A stretch of 64,000 nucleotides of DNA from Pinus tabuliformis (GCA_031772625.1 CM062807.1:1150327007-1150391006); one strand, 5' to 3'; shown: positions 24,665 to 37,605, numbered from the stretch's first letter. Numbers and translations are program-made. Notes: generated from the letters alone by a model not told the origin.

Positions 24665-25885
24665 ATGGTGAGCAGCGGAAAGATAGAGATCGAGAAGTTC
24701 AATGGTCAGAGTTTTGAGTTGTGGAAACTCAAGATGGAGGATCTATTGGTGGATAAAGATCAGTGGATCGCGGTAGATCCAGGTACTAAACCAACGAGAT
24801 TGACCGATGAAGAACGAAAGAAGTTGGATCGGAAGGCAAAGAGCACAATACGATTGTGTGTCTCAGATTCAGTATTGCTGAATGTATCAGGGGAAGCTAC
24901 AACGAAGGCTTTGTGGGACAAGTTAGGGACTTTGTACCAATCTAAGTCTCTGGTGAATAAACTGTTCCTACGGAAAAAGCTGTATAACCTAAGGATGAAA
25001 GATGGAGACTCGGTGACAGAGCATCTGAACACATTTAATACTGTGGTAAGTCAGTTAGCATCTGTTGATATTAAAATTTCAGATGAAGATAAGTGCATCA
25101 GTTTTTTGTGTTCTCTACCAGATTCGTGGGATAGTCTGGTTATTGCAATAGGTAGCAATGCAACTACTTTGCAATTTGATGAAATAGTCTCAGCCTTGCT
25201 GACGGAGGAGATGAGACAGAAAAATATGGAGAGCCAGAATGGTGATGCCTTGTTTGTACGAGGACGGTCCCAGAATAGAAACAAAAATAAGTCATTGAGT
25301 GGGAGATCTAAATCTAGAGGGAGATCTAAATCTCCAGGAAAAACTGTAAAGGTGGTGTGTTGGAAATGCGGAAAGGAAGGGCACTTCAAAAGGGACTGTA
25401 AATCTAAAGCTCCTGATAAAGGAAAGGGATCTGATGATGCTCCTTCTGCAGAGGCGAAAACCACCTCAGATGAAGGTGGGGATGTGTACTTGGCATCTTC
25501 AAGTACACATGTAGATCATGAGGCATGGTTGATTGACTCAGGTGCATCCTTTCACTTCACTCCCCATAGAGATTGGTTCTGTGAGTATGAGAAATGCGAT
25601 GGTGGTGATGTCTTCTTAGGAGATGATAGGAAGGCTAGAATCATTGGTCGCGGAAAAGTAAAGTTGAAGTTGCAAGGTGGAAGGGTTAGAACACTTCTAG
25701 GTGTTCTGCATATTCCTGCATTAGCCAGAAATCTGATTTCTGTAAGCAAGTTGGATGATGCAGGTGTAAAAATAGTGTTCGAGAAGGATACCTACAAGAT
25801 GGTTCGGGGAGCACTGGTATTGATGCGGGGAGTTCGGAATGGAACTTTGTACAAGCTGCAAGGTAGCACTGTTGTTGATGGGTGA
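24665..25885 (+). pseudogene. copia Gag and protease
   Basis: Gag begins MVSSGKIEIEKFNGQSFELW, the usual copia start. The knuckle CWKCGKEGHFKRDC lies at 25,358-25,399. The protease active site WLIDSGASFHFT is near 25,526-25,560, with the second-strand motif ISVSKLDDAG. The TGA at 25,883-25,885 interrupts the polyprotein, whose frame continues into integrase. Confidence 0.93.
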
Positions 25886-27122
25886 AACAGTTTTGTGGTT
25901 CCTGAAAGTGGAGCTGAAAATCTAGTGGTCTCTGGAGAGAAGACCATGCTGTGGCATCAAAGGCTTGGACATATTGGAGAGAAGGGCCTTCAAATACTTC
26001 ATGGTAAAGGTATGAGTAATAGCTCTCTGGATTTTGATTTCTGTGAAAATTGTGTATATGGGAAGGAGAATTGGGTGAGTTTCCCCTCTGGTGCTAAGAG
26101 GGAAAAACAGATATTAGAGCTTGTGCACAATGATGTGTTTGGACATGTGAAAGTTCCATCACTCGGTAAGTCTGTGTACTATGTATCATTTATAGATGAC
26201 TTCTCAAGGAATACATGGATATATTTCCTTAAGAAGAAATCTGAAGTCTTTGACAGGTTTAAAGAATTTAAGGCTCTGGTGGAAAATCAGACAGAGAAGA
26301 AGATAAAGGTGCTGAGGACGGATAATGGTGGAGAGTTTTGCAGTAAGGAATTTGAAGAATTCTGTAAGAAGTGTGGTATACCACGACAGAAGACTACTCC
26401 ATATACACCTCAGCAAAATGGAGTTGCAGAAAGAATGAACAAGACGTTGGTGGAAAGGGCAAGAAGCATGCTCAGTGGTGTCGGGTTAGGACAGGAATTC
26501 TGGGCAGAGGCGGTGGTTACTGCATGTTACCTGGTCAACAGGTCACCTTCATCAACGTTGGAGGATAAGACTCCACAAGAAGTATGGACTGGTAAGAAAT
26601 CCTCTCTTTCACATCTGAGGGTATTTGGATGTGATGCATATGTACATGTTCCAAAGGAGAAACGAACCAAGTTGGATAGTAAATCTGAAAAGTGCATCTT
26701 TATTGGGTATAAGGATGGTTTAAAGGGGTATAAGCTTTGGAACCCAGTAACAAGGAAGGTTGTGTACATCCGAGATGTGGTGTTTAAAGAGGTGAAAGAT
26801 GTTATTAAACATGAAGTCCAACCAAAGGAACCTGAGAAGATAGAGTTTGAGCTAAAGGAGGAAGAATCAGACTCTACAACGGAGGAGGAATCAGAAGATG
26901 AAGAGCCACAAAATCCGGCTCTGAGAAGATCAATTCGAGAAAGAAGGCAGCCAGAAAGGTATAGTCCATATGCTTTCTATTCAAATTTTTCTTTGTCTGT
27001 TACTGATGATGATCCCAGAACTGTGAAGGAAGCAGTGAATTCAGAGGATCGAAAACTCTGGAAAGAGGCCATGGTTGATGAAATGGCATCTTTGCACAAA
27101 AATGAGGCTTGGGATCTGGTTT
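25886..27122 (+). pseudogene. copia integrase
   Basis: The HHCC region is HQRLGHIGEKGL..CENCVYGK. The core has NDVFGHV, FIDDFSRNTWIYFL, LRTDNGGEF and TPQQNGVAERMNKT, supplying the D,D,E triad. The tail reads LRVFGCDAYVHVP and RDVVFKE. An acidic linker leads toward RT. The frame shifts near 27,120 at AWDLV. Confidence 0.93.
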
Positions 27123-28583
27123 CCGGCTGGAAGGAAACCCATTGGTAGCAAATGGGTGTTTAAAAAGAAGACAAATGCAGAAGGGAAGGTGGAGAAATAC
27201 AAAGCTCGGTTGGTAGCAGAAGGATATTCCCAAGTGCCGGCAATTGATCTTGGTGATATTTTTTCTCCTGTTGCCAAGGAAACTTCTATTAGATTACTTT
27301 TATCTGTTGCTGCTGCTTTTGATTTTGAGGTAGAACAGATGGATGTGAAGACATCATTTCTTCACGGGGATTTAGAAGAGGAAATCTACATGAAGCAACC
27401 TGAAGGCTTTGCGGTGAAGGGTAAGAAAGAACTGGTATGCAAGTTAAATAAGTCTCTGTATGGGTTAAAACAGTCACCAAGGATGTGGTATCAGAAATTT
27501 GATACATTTATACGGGGACTTGGTTTCACCAGAAGCAAAGCAGATCATTGTGTATATTTTAAATTAATTGGTGACCGTGTTATTTATCTGGTCTTGTATG
27601 TGGATGATATGTTGCTGGTTGGAAATGACAAAGAAATTATCCAGGATTTGAAGACCCAATTGTCCTCCAAATTCGACATGAAAGATCTTGGTGCTGCTAA
27701 CTATATTTTGGGCATGGAAATTAAAAGAGATCGGGAAAAGAGGAAGCTCTGGTTAAACCAGAGGAAGTATGTCGAGACAATACTACAGAGGTTTAATATG
27801 CAGGATAGTAAACCGGTGAAGGTTCCTATTCCTATAGGTGTGAGGTTATCTGCTGAACAGTGTCCCAAGGCACAAGAAAAGGAAGAGGACATGTCCCGTG
27901 TTCCATATGCGAGTGCAGTCGGTAGCCTGATGTATGCAATGGTCAGTACTAGACCAGCCATTGCACATGCAGTGGGAGTATTGAGCAGGTTTATGTCAAA
28001 ACCAGGGAAGGAGCATTGGACAGCAGTGAAGCGGGTTTTTAGGTATTTGCGTGGCACTAGTGATTATGGTTTGTGCTACCAAGGAAGACCAGGATTGAAC
28101 AGAGCGTTGGATATTTGTGGCTTTGTTGATGCAGACTGGGCTGGAGATCTGGATCGGAGAAGATCTACAAGTGGGTATGTGTTCAACCTATTTGGAGGTG
28201 TAGTCAGTTGGATGAGTAAGAAATAATTTGTAGTGGCACTATCAATTATAGAGGCAGAATACATGGTAGCCATTCATGCAAGCAAGGAAGCAGTTTGGTT
28301 GCAGAGATTGTGTTCAAGTATGGGGTTAGTACAGGGAGCTATAAGAATAGACTGTGATAGCCAAAGTGCAATTTTCTTGGCAAAGAACCTTGCTTATCAT
28401 TCAAAGACAAAGCACATTGATGTTCAGTATCACTTTGTGAGGGATATGATAGAAGACAAAAAGGTGTTGCTGGTAAAGGTGGACACTTTGAAGAATACTG
28501 CAGATGCATTGAAAAAATTTGTGAGCTCTGAGAAGTTCTCTTGGTGTAGAGAAACAATGGGCATTTCAGGGCTGGAAAAATGA
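27123..28583 (+). pseudogene. copia reverse transcriptase and RNase H
   Basis: RT starts at PAGRKPIGSKWVFK and includes ARLVAEGYSQ, VEQMDVKTSFLHGDL, YGLKQSPRMWYQKFD, and an intact YVDD at 27,597-27,608. RNase H motifs are FVDADWAGDLDRRRSTSGYVF, IEAEYMVA and KTKHIDVQYHFVRD. A TAA at 28,224-28,226 replaces the Gln expected after SWMSKK. The extreme C-terminus ends at 28,583, just before the purine tract. Confidence 0.94.
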
Positions 28584-28632
28584 CTAAGCTCTCCTGTGGC
28601 CCCTTGTGGAAAGAAAACAACAAGTGGGAGAT

Positions 28633-29031
28633 TGTTGGGTTGTGTTATATTCTTTCCACGACTAACCCACGTAGTGAACCAGGAGGTTAGAGGGGGGGCG
28701 GGTAGCCGCCCTCTACGGGGTCTGGGGCAGTACCCCAGGAAATTTTTTTTTGGACCCTATATTAGGTTGGGCCAACCTACCTATGGTTTTCGGTCCATGG
28801 TTTTGGACGCGATGGTTTTCAGTCCATGGTATTGGATGCTTCGACATGTATAAATATGTATTGTAACATTGAAATGAATATAATGAAAAATCAATCTGGT
28901 AGTCCTGGTTTTGGGATCTAGGGGAAAATCTCTGTGTATATGTGTTTTATGTGTTATGCTCTCGCATTGTTTATTTTTCTGTGATTTAGAATTCCTATGC
29001 AGGTAATTTCTGTACGGGGTTAAAACCTACA
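28633..29031 (+). repeat. 3' LTR of the nested copia
   Basis: 399 bp, nearly identical to the 5' LTR except for the missing G-rich block and scattered substitutions. It ends AAAACCTACA, followed by TCCAT. Confidence 0.95.
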
Positions 29032-29097
29032 TCCATGTACTTGCATAATACATTTCGGCCATCATGTACCCCTTCTGACCTCATATATTAGGGGGCA

Positions 29098-30118
29098 TCT
29101 ATTATAGCTCCAAATCTCACTCTTATGGTTTGTGATGCTACACTCATGGCCTAAGGCAACCCCTCCTTCCAGACCTGGTCCTAAAATTTAAAAAACAGTG
29201 TTTTATCCCTTATACACGACTTTTCCCTGAGTTAAACGCATGTATACGTGGGTCTATGTATACCCAACCCGCGTATATGTATTAAAACACTTTAAAAAAT
29301 ATAAAACTCCTTATTTTCGGGCGGAGATCGCAGGTTTTACCTGCTGATCACCTGTTAGTGCCCGTGGCCCAATTGTTCCCAACCAACTCCCAACTAAAAA
29401 ACTACTTTGGGAGAGGTATAACAAGACCTCAAAGGGAAGGCCTAAGGGAGGAGAGAAGAGAGAGAAAGGTTATTATGCTGAGATTTTTCCCCTGACCAGG
29501 TCTGAAGTCCCTTGTGCCTTCTGCACTTCCCCCATTTGTACAGGAAACCTTTGTTTCCTTGTGTGTTGATGTTCATCCACCATTTATGACATCATGGAGT
29601 GAGTCATGGAAGGAGTTTGTTAAAGGCTTGAGGCTGGAATGGATCCGGAAGGAAGCTTTGCTTGGAGCCTGCTGAAGGTGACTCGAGTGAAATTATTCCT
29701 TTTTATGTACTTTATTTGTCTATAATAAAAGAAACACATGTCTTGGTTCCCGATATAAATCTTCTTTATGTTTATGATATTCATGTTTAGAATTCATATG
29801 TAAATGGTTGTTTGGATTTCATAACTAACTACCTTTATTTATAACATGAAGATGGTTTCTTTATAAGGTTTTGTCCATATACTGCTGTGTTCTTTGGAAT
29901 TGTTTGTTTTGCAGGACAAAAGAGAAGAAGGGAACTCCAAGAAGGGTTTGGACCCTAAGGGCCTTCTCAAACGTAGGACCTAAGGTACGTACCATTTACA
30001 ATAGAATTTGCTTAAAATAGCATAATGGCTGTGTGAATGTGTGTTTCTTTGAATAGATAACTTTCAGTCTGCTAGGGTTTCAACCCAAAAAGCCCTAGGG
30101 GAGCATTTCCCTCCAATA
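29098..30118 (+). repeat. 3' LTR of the Tat-like element
   Basis: 1,021 bp aligning with 12,511-13,529. Its first bases are altered (TCTATTATAGCTCC) and the terminal CA is TA. The TATA box is changed to TATAACAAGACC. A GGGGG tract immediately before it (29,091) is the polypurine tract. GTGAG follows at 30,119. Confidence 0.9.
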
Positions 30119-31051
30119 GTGAGTGTTCGGTTGTAAGTGTGTCAAGGCTCTTCTACTACAAAGGAGAAAAAAAATTGAGTGTCTAAGAGAGAGGTAATGT
30201 ACCACCCTAGTAGAGACACACGCAACCAAGAAGGATTCGTTTAACATCCAATTGGATAGTCCATAAATATGTGATGGTCATTACAACCAATCAACAAGGA
30301 AGATTTGTCTAATATCCAGTGGACTAATTTGCAAGCATGTGACAACAATAGCGACCATTATAGTACATCTTCAATATGATAAGTACTAAAATAACGTAAA
30401 TGGTTCAACTACTTTAACATAGATGAAAGCAAACATGAATTACAAACGTCTACAAAATAGTCTTATAAATATTCATAATCCATGCATGAAGAACATGTTT
30501 GACATGAGGCTTCTAATATTACGTAAAAGTTCCAAGACACATGTATACAATGAACACCACTAGCTCCATTAGTGGAGCGTTGGAGCCACCACTTTCTCCT
30601 CAAAAGAAACAATCCTATCTCTCTAATGTCTTGCAGGAGGAGCCAAGGTGAAAAGTCCTTTTCTCATATAATGAGGGTGTATATATAACCCATGGGTGAT
30701 GCTTCACCTCCTTGTGACTCTTTGACTACCCTCATGATTGTTTGACTTCCTATGACTTTTCGACTTTACATGACTCTTCATATTTTGTATGTGTCCTTTG
30801 GACTTCCACTTTACAATATATTTTGAATAGATAATTACATAATCCACAATAATGATGTGGCATATGATGACTCATGACATGACATGACATTGCTGACATG
30901 GATTGCATGATGACATGGCAATGTCAAGTCATTCTTGTTGCTCCTTGCTATGTGTGTTTTTGAGTATGCTCTTCTATCCTCCTCTATATGGATTATAGGT
31001 AAGGAGTCTTCAATGATATCAAGTCTTGAGTTGTGGTCGCAAACTGGTGTC

Positions 31052-31319
31052 TGAAGCAAAAAAAATTCTAGCTTGTTGACTTTAAAATGTAAAATACACA
31101 AGGGTATTTGTAAATAATACTTTATTAGGAATATGAATGTACAAGTATGACTCAATGTTATAATGAGGGCATGCTTATATACCTAGGCAGGTGTCCTTTC
31201 ATGATTGGGTGTGTCTTTTAGACATGCATTTTCACTTAACTAATGACTATTTAAAATAATCATTATTTTGATTTTATTATTTATATTCATTTTATTTTAT
31301 ATAATTTATATTCATAATA
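31052..31319 (-). repeat. left (3') LTR of the gene-capturing element
   Basis: 268 bp, TGAAGCAAAA to TTCATAATA, matching the right copy at close to nine in ten positions by eye. One terminus has mutated from ..ACA to ..ATA. Confidence 0.85.
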
Positions 31320-32599
31320 TTGCCCCTTCCTTCGAAAGATTTGTCCTCAAAGCTTAATCACTAATAATTTCTTCCTTGCCCACATCTTTCTCGGCATGTG
31401 TAAGTCATCGGTAGTATTGTCTTGGAATTAAATTTTATCCATTTTCCCTTCGATATACATATATATTTATTACTATTATTTTTAATTTTATTCTAGTTAT
31501 TATATGTGAATTTATTAGTTAATTTTTAACAAAGTAACTTTATAAAATTATTATAAAGTAACTTTAATAAATTTTATAGAGAAACTTTATCATTAAAATT
31601 CTTCCTTTATTATATTTATGACTAATAATCACGATAAGGATTCTTATGGTTATGTCCCTTTATCTTGCACTTTCCTAACTTCAACTTCTGTCATGCGTCT
31701 TGTAGGAATCATCTTAAATATGTTCCCAATCTCCATTACATAAGTAAATGACACAATGGATATTATTTAATACTTTAACTGGTGTTGAAGGGTCGGAGCT
31801 CATACAACAAGGGTTGTGATCAATGGGAATGAATTTACTGATGTTTCTTCCAAGGAGAGACAAGTCTTTTATATTAATCATCTTACAACAGTTTAGGAAA
31901 ACGATGCGAGAACAATGATTGGTGGTGGGAAAGGAAGAGACCCTCCATGAGCATGTTTTCTCTCTTCGAAGAGCTCGTAGTGAAGAAGACGAGTTCGAAC
32001 ATCTTCCCCATTTATTCGAGAAACTATTCCAAACAGGGTCTCATTGAAATAAACATAACCCTACTTGTGATTTGTTGTTCAACGACATAATCTATGTCAC
32101 AAAATCCATCAACCTTATTCTTTTTGTCCACCATTCTTGGCCTAGATTTATTAGTTATAGTTGCATGTTGCAAGTAATGCAAACGTGAGATGCAAGGAAT
32201 TACTGAATCAACTAGAACGCCACCGTAGTCACACTATGAGTTGATGCAACTCATCCTATTTTTCATCCAGGCAACCTTTATGACTAACACTCCATTGTAG
32301 AGGTCTTCACTATCTATATCACTTAAATTTCCATGCTCTAATGCATAGAGAGTGACCCTAACCATCCAGATACGAAAAATGTTCAACCTAGCCGAGGGAA
32401 GGATTTCAATGTTCAAGTCGTAAAACATCTGACAATAACTTTGTGAAACCATGCCCTGGATTTTCAATTGATCGCTTCACTTTACAAGACAAAAAACACG
32501 ATAAAAATCTCAAACAAAAGGTGTTGAGGAAAATGAGTACCCTTTGAGCCAATGAGATCCATGAGCTTGCACACTCCTTTGCACATTTGTTTCAAAACA
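31320..32599. other. interior of the gene-capturing element, no gene recognised
   Basis: There are short minus-strand open stretches only. One at 32,234-32,467 (77 codons, ..NIFRIWMVRVTLYALEHGN..) looks protein-like and may be another captured exon, but I cannot name it. Confidence 0.35.
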
Positions 32600-33740
32600 T
32601 CGCCTGAAGAGAGGCACCAACAACAAACATAGTGAAATTGGTCATCTAACATTCTCCTGTATCTCTTTTCCAAATATAGAAATTTGGACATCGTAATGAA
32701 AATTCAATGGTGCCACGTCCTTTGGCTCTAAGGGTTCTACAAGAAGAGATTCCAACGAATCAAAATAAAAGAACTAAAAAACTAGATCAAACTTGCTATA
32801 ACAAGATTTAACAACCTCCTGCTCCAACAATTCCACCAAACATGGCTTCCATGGGATTCAACATTGCACGGGGACTAGTAGAAAAATGCTTGAGCACATT
32901 TATATTTTTATCAATCCTATTGACATTCAACTTAATCAGGTTGTTGTCACTATAATTTAAAGCCTTTCCCAATCAATGAATCTACTAGCATATTCTTCTG
33001 AAGCAATAAAAGGGAAATGGCCAAATTGATGAACCAATTTATCTAGATCTCAGAAGGCCAGGTGCAAAATTAGAGGGTGGTCAATCTTGGAGGAATCACT
33101 GAGAAGAAATTCACTGATATTTTCAAGTGCTTCCCTAAGTGGCTTAAAATTTAAAACTTTGGTTTTCTTTACTTGAGTGACTATGCCACTCTTATCATAG
33201 CGTTCAAAGTTGGTGGTGTCTTCTTGGATATGGAAAGAGTATGGTATCACATTCATAACTTTGCCTAACCTGTCATCACTAAGCTCACTCATACCTTTAA
33301 TTTCGGAAAAAACAACAAGATCCCCATCCTCAAAATGGATCCTCTTATTATGATCCATAAATGATATCAGAGTAGGATTGTCATTGGTAATAAAAGCAAT
33401 AATACATGTGTGTGGCTCCTCACCATTCACATCAAACACAGTAAATTCTGGCCCAAAGTCACAAAACACACTTCCAAATAGTCCCTTAATATTTGTTTTG
33501 ATGAAAGTGATTGTTGAATTATGATTATGGTAGAAATCATTGTATTCAATTGATTTTTCCACACTCAAGTCTGTGAACACCACCACTTGAAAAGAAGACA
33601 TGTGTTGTGATGATATCTCAGGTTCAGTAGAAATTGAAACTACAACTGCAGTGTTTAATTCCTACAACTTATTATAGCAAGCAATTGCCCTGTTTTTGCC
33701 AATATCAACTTCAATGGGATAAAAATTGGCAGACAAGTTG
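32600..33740 (-). pseudogene. captured fragment of ubiquitin-activating enzyme E1 (UBA1-like)
   Basis: The frame at 33,601-33,050 reads SFQVVVFTDLSVEKSIE, GLFGSVFCDFGPEFTVFDV, EEPHTCIIAFITNDNP, GIVTQVKKTKVLNFKPLREALEN and DHPLILHLAF, the first catalytic Cys-less half of plant E1. Upstream in frame, past a TAG, lies DIGKNRA. Downstream, past another stop, come GHFPFIASEEYA, RAMLNPMEAMFGGIVG and FYFDSLESLLVEPLEPKD. E1 activates ubiquitin with ATP in cytosol and nucleus; this piece lacks the catalytic Cys and C-terminal domains. No introns are apparent across about 370 codons, suggesting capture from mRNA. Confidence 0.88.
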
Positions 33741-34045
33741 TTGATAAAAGTAGAGCACCCACTTCCATTTGTAGTGCTATTATCTGGAATATTGAGAGAG
33801 GTAACATTTGGTGAAGTATAAATGGAAGCAGTTGACGAATGTTGAGCAGAATTTGGTTCAACCTTGGTTCTCACAAGAGGAGGTTTCTTAAGTGTAACAA
33901 TGGGTTGTGCTACATTTCTTTTAAGAATTGAAGCATGGGACTTTTTGGGTGCTTTTTGAACTGCAAGTAGAGTTTCTTGAGCATGATTGGGAGGTTCTCT
34001 ATTATGAGCAATTTCAATTACTGAATTATTTGGGTTAGCTAAAAA
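33741..34045 (-). other. open-frame sequence fused upstream of the E1 fragment
   Basis: On the minus strand the E1 frame extends upstream through NREPPNHAQETLLAVQ and KSHASILKRNV to about 34,045, and across the LINE into 41,362-41,754. It does not look like E1. It is Ser/Asn/Pro rich with basic Lys clusters. It may be another gene piece or the element's own degenerate gag. Confidence 0.35.
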
Positions 34046-34065
34046 TTATGGGGCTTCGTTATGTT

Positions 34066-35595
34066 TTTTTTTGACAAAGTCGGCTACTGTATTAAATCTG
34101 AAAATAAAAAACAGGAATTTGAATCCTGAGGTACATGAAGAGCCGGGATGGCTCAGGATCAGAGGAGTTACAGAAAGAAATTTTCTCCTTAGTCCTGCTT
34201 GTTCTGACTTTGAGAAAATCTAAACTGAGATAAACTCTAACAAATTGGAACAATAAAAACTGACATTTGCATAGCATTTCTAAATTATGTTAACAAGAAC
34301 GGGGAGGCAGTCCACATTGCATGCCGCTGATTACAGAATGGGGCGAGAGTGATCAGCAGCTGAGCTCGGGCGAAGGATGAGATAATAGACACGTCCAGGT
34401 CACGTTGAAGCCAGGATCCTATGCATAGCAGAGACAAGAGGGATCGGTTCTGGAAAGGATGAATAGATTTAATCAGAATGATCAGAGTAGTAAATGAAAC
34501 GGATCTAGACCATATTCCTTCGCTGATGATAATCCTAATGCAGGTCTGGAACATCTGAAGGCAGTTCCTCTTGATAGAGCTGTTCGAAATGATGCTGAAT
34601 GAACTAATTTGATTCATGGCAGTGGTGTTGTTGGGAAAAGTATCTATTCAGAACGCCCCTATCCCACTCTAAGGTGTGACAGTGCCTTAGCAACAAACAA
34701 GGAAAACTACTTTCGTATTTTTCTTTATGGAATGTAAATGAAGAGGAAGGATAAACTAACCTGTGTCTTGCACTAGTTTGTTGATCCAATCGCTCTCCTC
34801 TTCGACAGCTTCCAGCTACCTGCTCCCTTACTGGCTCAGCTTCACCAAGTTCCTGCAAGATCACAGAAGAGAGAAACTACACAAAGACATAGATTTACAT
34901 TCATAAAAAGCTTAGGATCAGATTAAGCTAAACATGCAAATATAACAAAACATCACTGATACACAAGCATGTAGGAGAAACTCAAATAGTTTTATTGATA
35001 TGATAAGAAAATCCAGGAGGAGATACAACCAAGTGAGTCCCGATCCAGCATCTACCTCCCAGCAAAGGAATCCCTTCCTCACCTCCAACAAAGCATAAAT
35101 CACCCAATGCACTAATCTCAATCTCAAAACCAACAACAATTCTCTGCAAAGTACAAAATTCCAGCCTCCTGGATCTCTGGGATGAGGGATCCATATATAG
35201 ATGTAAGCAGAGAGGATGAGTCAGCTTATGTTTTGACTTGTGGCTTCTCTCTGTCAGTTCTTGCTTCCACTTGGAGGCTGAGAGCCTCTTACTCATCCTT
35301 GGTCGAACTCAGTGAGGCAAGTGTCATTGGAGAAGATTCTGGAAGCTTCCATTGTCTCTCCACCTCGTTGAATGACTCTGCCACTTGTCATTTCCCACTC
35401 AACGCACATGGGTAGTGCATTCAAGTGCGTTGCAACGCACCTAGCCAGTGTATTTGGGTGCTTTGCAACGCAGCCAGCTAGTGGAGCATCTGAATTGATC
35501 CTGATTTGACTAGTTCTGAGTAGTTTTTGGTGGAGAACTTCTGGGAGAAGCTGTCATTAGTTGACCTTGTTCCTCTAGGTGTAGGAACAACACTT
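34066..35595 (-). other. LINE 3' untranslated region and poly(A)
   Basis: About 1.5 kb between the ORF2 stop and the poly(A) has no convincing coding sequence. It is long for an L1 3' UTR, and could include a transduced downstream segment. Confidence 0.6.
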
Positions 35596-37230
35596 TTAGG
35601 GAATTTGGATCCCTTGGATTATGGACATTTCATGCTTAGAGTTGTAAGGCACAAAAATGTCTATAACAAGTGGCTGCAGAGACTCCTCGGCATTGTACAA
35701 CAGACTTCCCATTGTTCTGTCACAAGCCTTGTTGGTGTGCTTGTCTGCTTTCTTGTTGAAAGAGCGGAGGATGTGATGAAACTGAAAATTTCCCATTGCC
35801 TGATGTAGGAGTTGGCATCGCTGGATGATCTGTTGCAAGAGAGCATTCAGAGATTTTTTCTTTTGAGCCATTAGACTAATTACTATCGAAGAATCTCCAA
35901 AAACTTTTGCTGATCTTATACCAAGTCTGATGAGTTGTTTTAGCCCTTGATATAGGGCCAACGCTTCTGCCCTGTTGTTGGAGATATTCCCTAAACCCCA
36001 TTCAAAATAGAGGACGCAGTCCCCATTGGCATTGGAGATCAAGCCCCCTGCTCCAGCAATACCTGGGTTTGACTTGGATGCCCCATCAAAGAAAAGGCAG
36101 AAACTATTACATTTTTGCAGCCAAATTGCGAACTCCTCCTCTTTATACCTTATCTTCCAACTGTGGGTTTCCTGAGTGCGCTGTTCTCTCATTATACTGC
36201 CATTTTGAGTGTTGTAATTTTTGTCCAGGATATAGTCAATGAAGCTCCTTTCTTCCACACTGTACAGAGTTGCATCGATGTTGCTATGAGTTTTGACAGA
36301 AATCGTTTCAAGAGCTAGAGTCTTTGCCTTGTTGCAGGAAAATCTTGGAGTCGAGTTCTTATCCTTAAAGATTTTTCGATTTCTAACGAGCCAGATACTC
36401 CATAACATGGTGTATGGGAGAGTGTTCCAGACCCTCTGCACTAAGTTGCTCTTCTTATTTTTCCAAGGGCAGTTCTTTTTCCAATATTGAATCACATCAC
36501 CTATGGAATGTTGGGAAATGCAAGGGAAGTTGTCAATGGGATACAATTCTTTCCAGCAGTCAATAGCAAAGGAACAGTCTACAAAGAGGTGTTGCATGGA
36601 TTCTTCCGCAGCGTAGCAGTTGGGGCAGCAAGATGGACCGTTGATACCCCTCTTTTGTAAATTCTTTGTTGTTAAGATTTTCCCTTTTAGCAAGGTCCAG
36701 ATAAAAAACTTAATTTTTGGGAGAGCCTCTAACTTCCACATCATTTTCCAGTGATTCCATATTGGCATAGGGAAGGTGCTGTAGCAAATGTGCTGGTGGG
36801 CTGCTTGAACTGTGTAATCTGAGCCAGTTGGGTCCCATCGAAAGCCATCCATCTCATTCTTTTTGATGGGAGCTTTGATGTGGAGAAGAGACTGCAGAAA
36901 GGAAAGGCTAGAATTGAGAGCAATGGGAACATCAGGGAAAGACCAACCAAGCCAGAGATGGGATAGAGGATCCCAGCTAGAAATTTGATCGAGATAATGG
37001 ATACCCTTGCTGTTGAGAAAAGAGAGAATAGGAATGGTTTCATCATGACTATTTATTGGTTGCTGTCCCAGAATTTTATCAGCTCCAATCTTAATACTGG
37101 CTCCTCCCTTGGGCACTTTAGATATATTCTGGGCAATGAACGGAATAGCTTTTTTACATAAGCGCCAGATTTTTGAGGAATCTCTATTGGGTATAGCAGA
37201 GTCTAGCAGTTGCTGTCTCGGGCAGTTCAA
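35596..37230 (-). pseudogene. LINE ORF2 C-terminus: zf-RVT and RNase H
   Basis: This 544-codon open block contains LPKIKFFIWTLLKGKI and CPNCYAAEESMQHLFVDC, the reverse-transcriptase-associated zinc finger. RNase H follows with FFDGASKSNPG, NNRAEALAL, FGDSSIVISL and NKKADKHTN, so all four acidic positions are present. The ORF2 stop is at 35,598-35,596. It is in frame with the RT block upstream. Confidence 0.93.
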
Positions 37231-37605
37231 ATATTTGATTTCCAGAACCCTTTTCCACCAAGTAGAAGAACCAGTGATGAGCCTCCAAACAATCTTCCCT
37301 TTGAAGGCAAGGTTTAGAAATTTTGGGGATCTAACACCGAGACCTCCTCTATCCTGGGTTTGGATGACTTGTTTCCAACTGACTAAATTGAATTTCTTTT
37401 TATCAGTTTTCCCTCATTTCGAAAGGAAGTGATGAAGGATAACATCCATTTTGTTATGAAAGGAAGTTGGGGCTTGATATAAGGAGAATCAATAAAGGGG
37501 GAGAGAGGAAATTCCAGATTTAAGGAGGATGAGACAGCCTACTGGGTTGAGTCAAGCTAAACCCCACTGGTGCACTTTCCGCTTCACCTTATCGATGATG
37601 ATGTC

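Larger units (their letters stand above)
24094..29031 (+). mobile_element. Ty1/copia retrotransposon nested in the Tat-like element
   Basis: The LTRs are 24,094-24,542 and 28,633-29,031, with TG/CA ends and perfect TCCAT duplications (24,089-24,093; 29,032-29,036). The primer site TGGTATTAGAG (24,545) resembles the tRNA-Met type, and a purine tract (CAAGTGGGAGAT) precedes the right LTR. The polyprotein order Gag, protease, integrase, RT, RNase H is the copia order. Only three coding lesions were seen, so insertion is fairly recent. Confidence 0.96.
12511..30118 (+). mobile_element. Tat/Ogre-like non-autonomous LTR retrotransposon with antisense PMD gene
   Basis: The LTRs at 12,511-13,529 and 29,098-30,118 differ at roughly 3% of positions by eye. 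They are flanked by GTGAG duplications (12,506-12,510 and 30,119-30,123). The second G LTR carries the unfilled site near 60,439. A primer-binding site follows the left LTR. The sense strand codes for Gag, protease and an archaeal-type RNase H. I found no RT or integrase. The antisense strand carries a two-exon gene. Without the nested copia it is about 12.7 kb. It must depend on enzymes from another element. Confidence 0.9.

Noticed and set aside
34066..35595. Possible tRNA-derived SINE in the LINE 3' region
   Set aside because: I could not find A and B box sequences or an independent target duplication.
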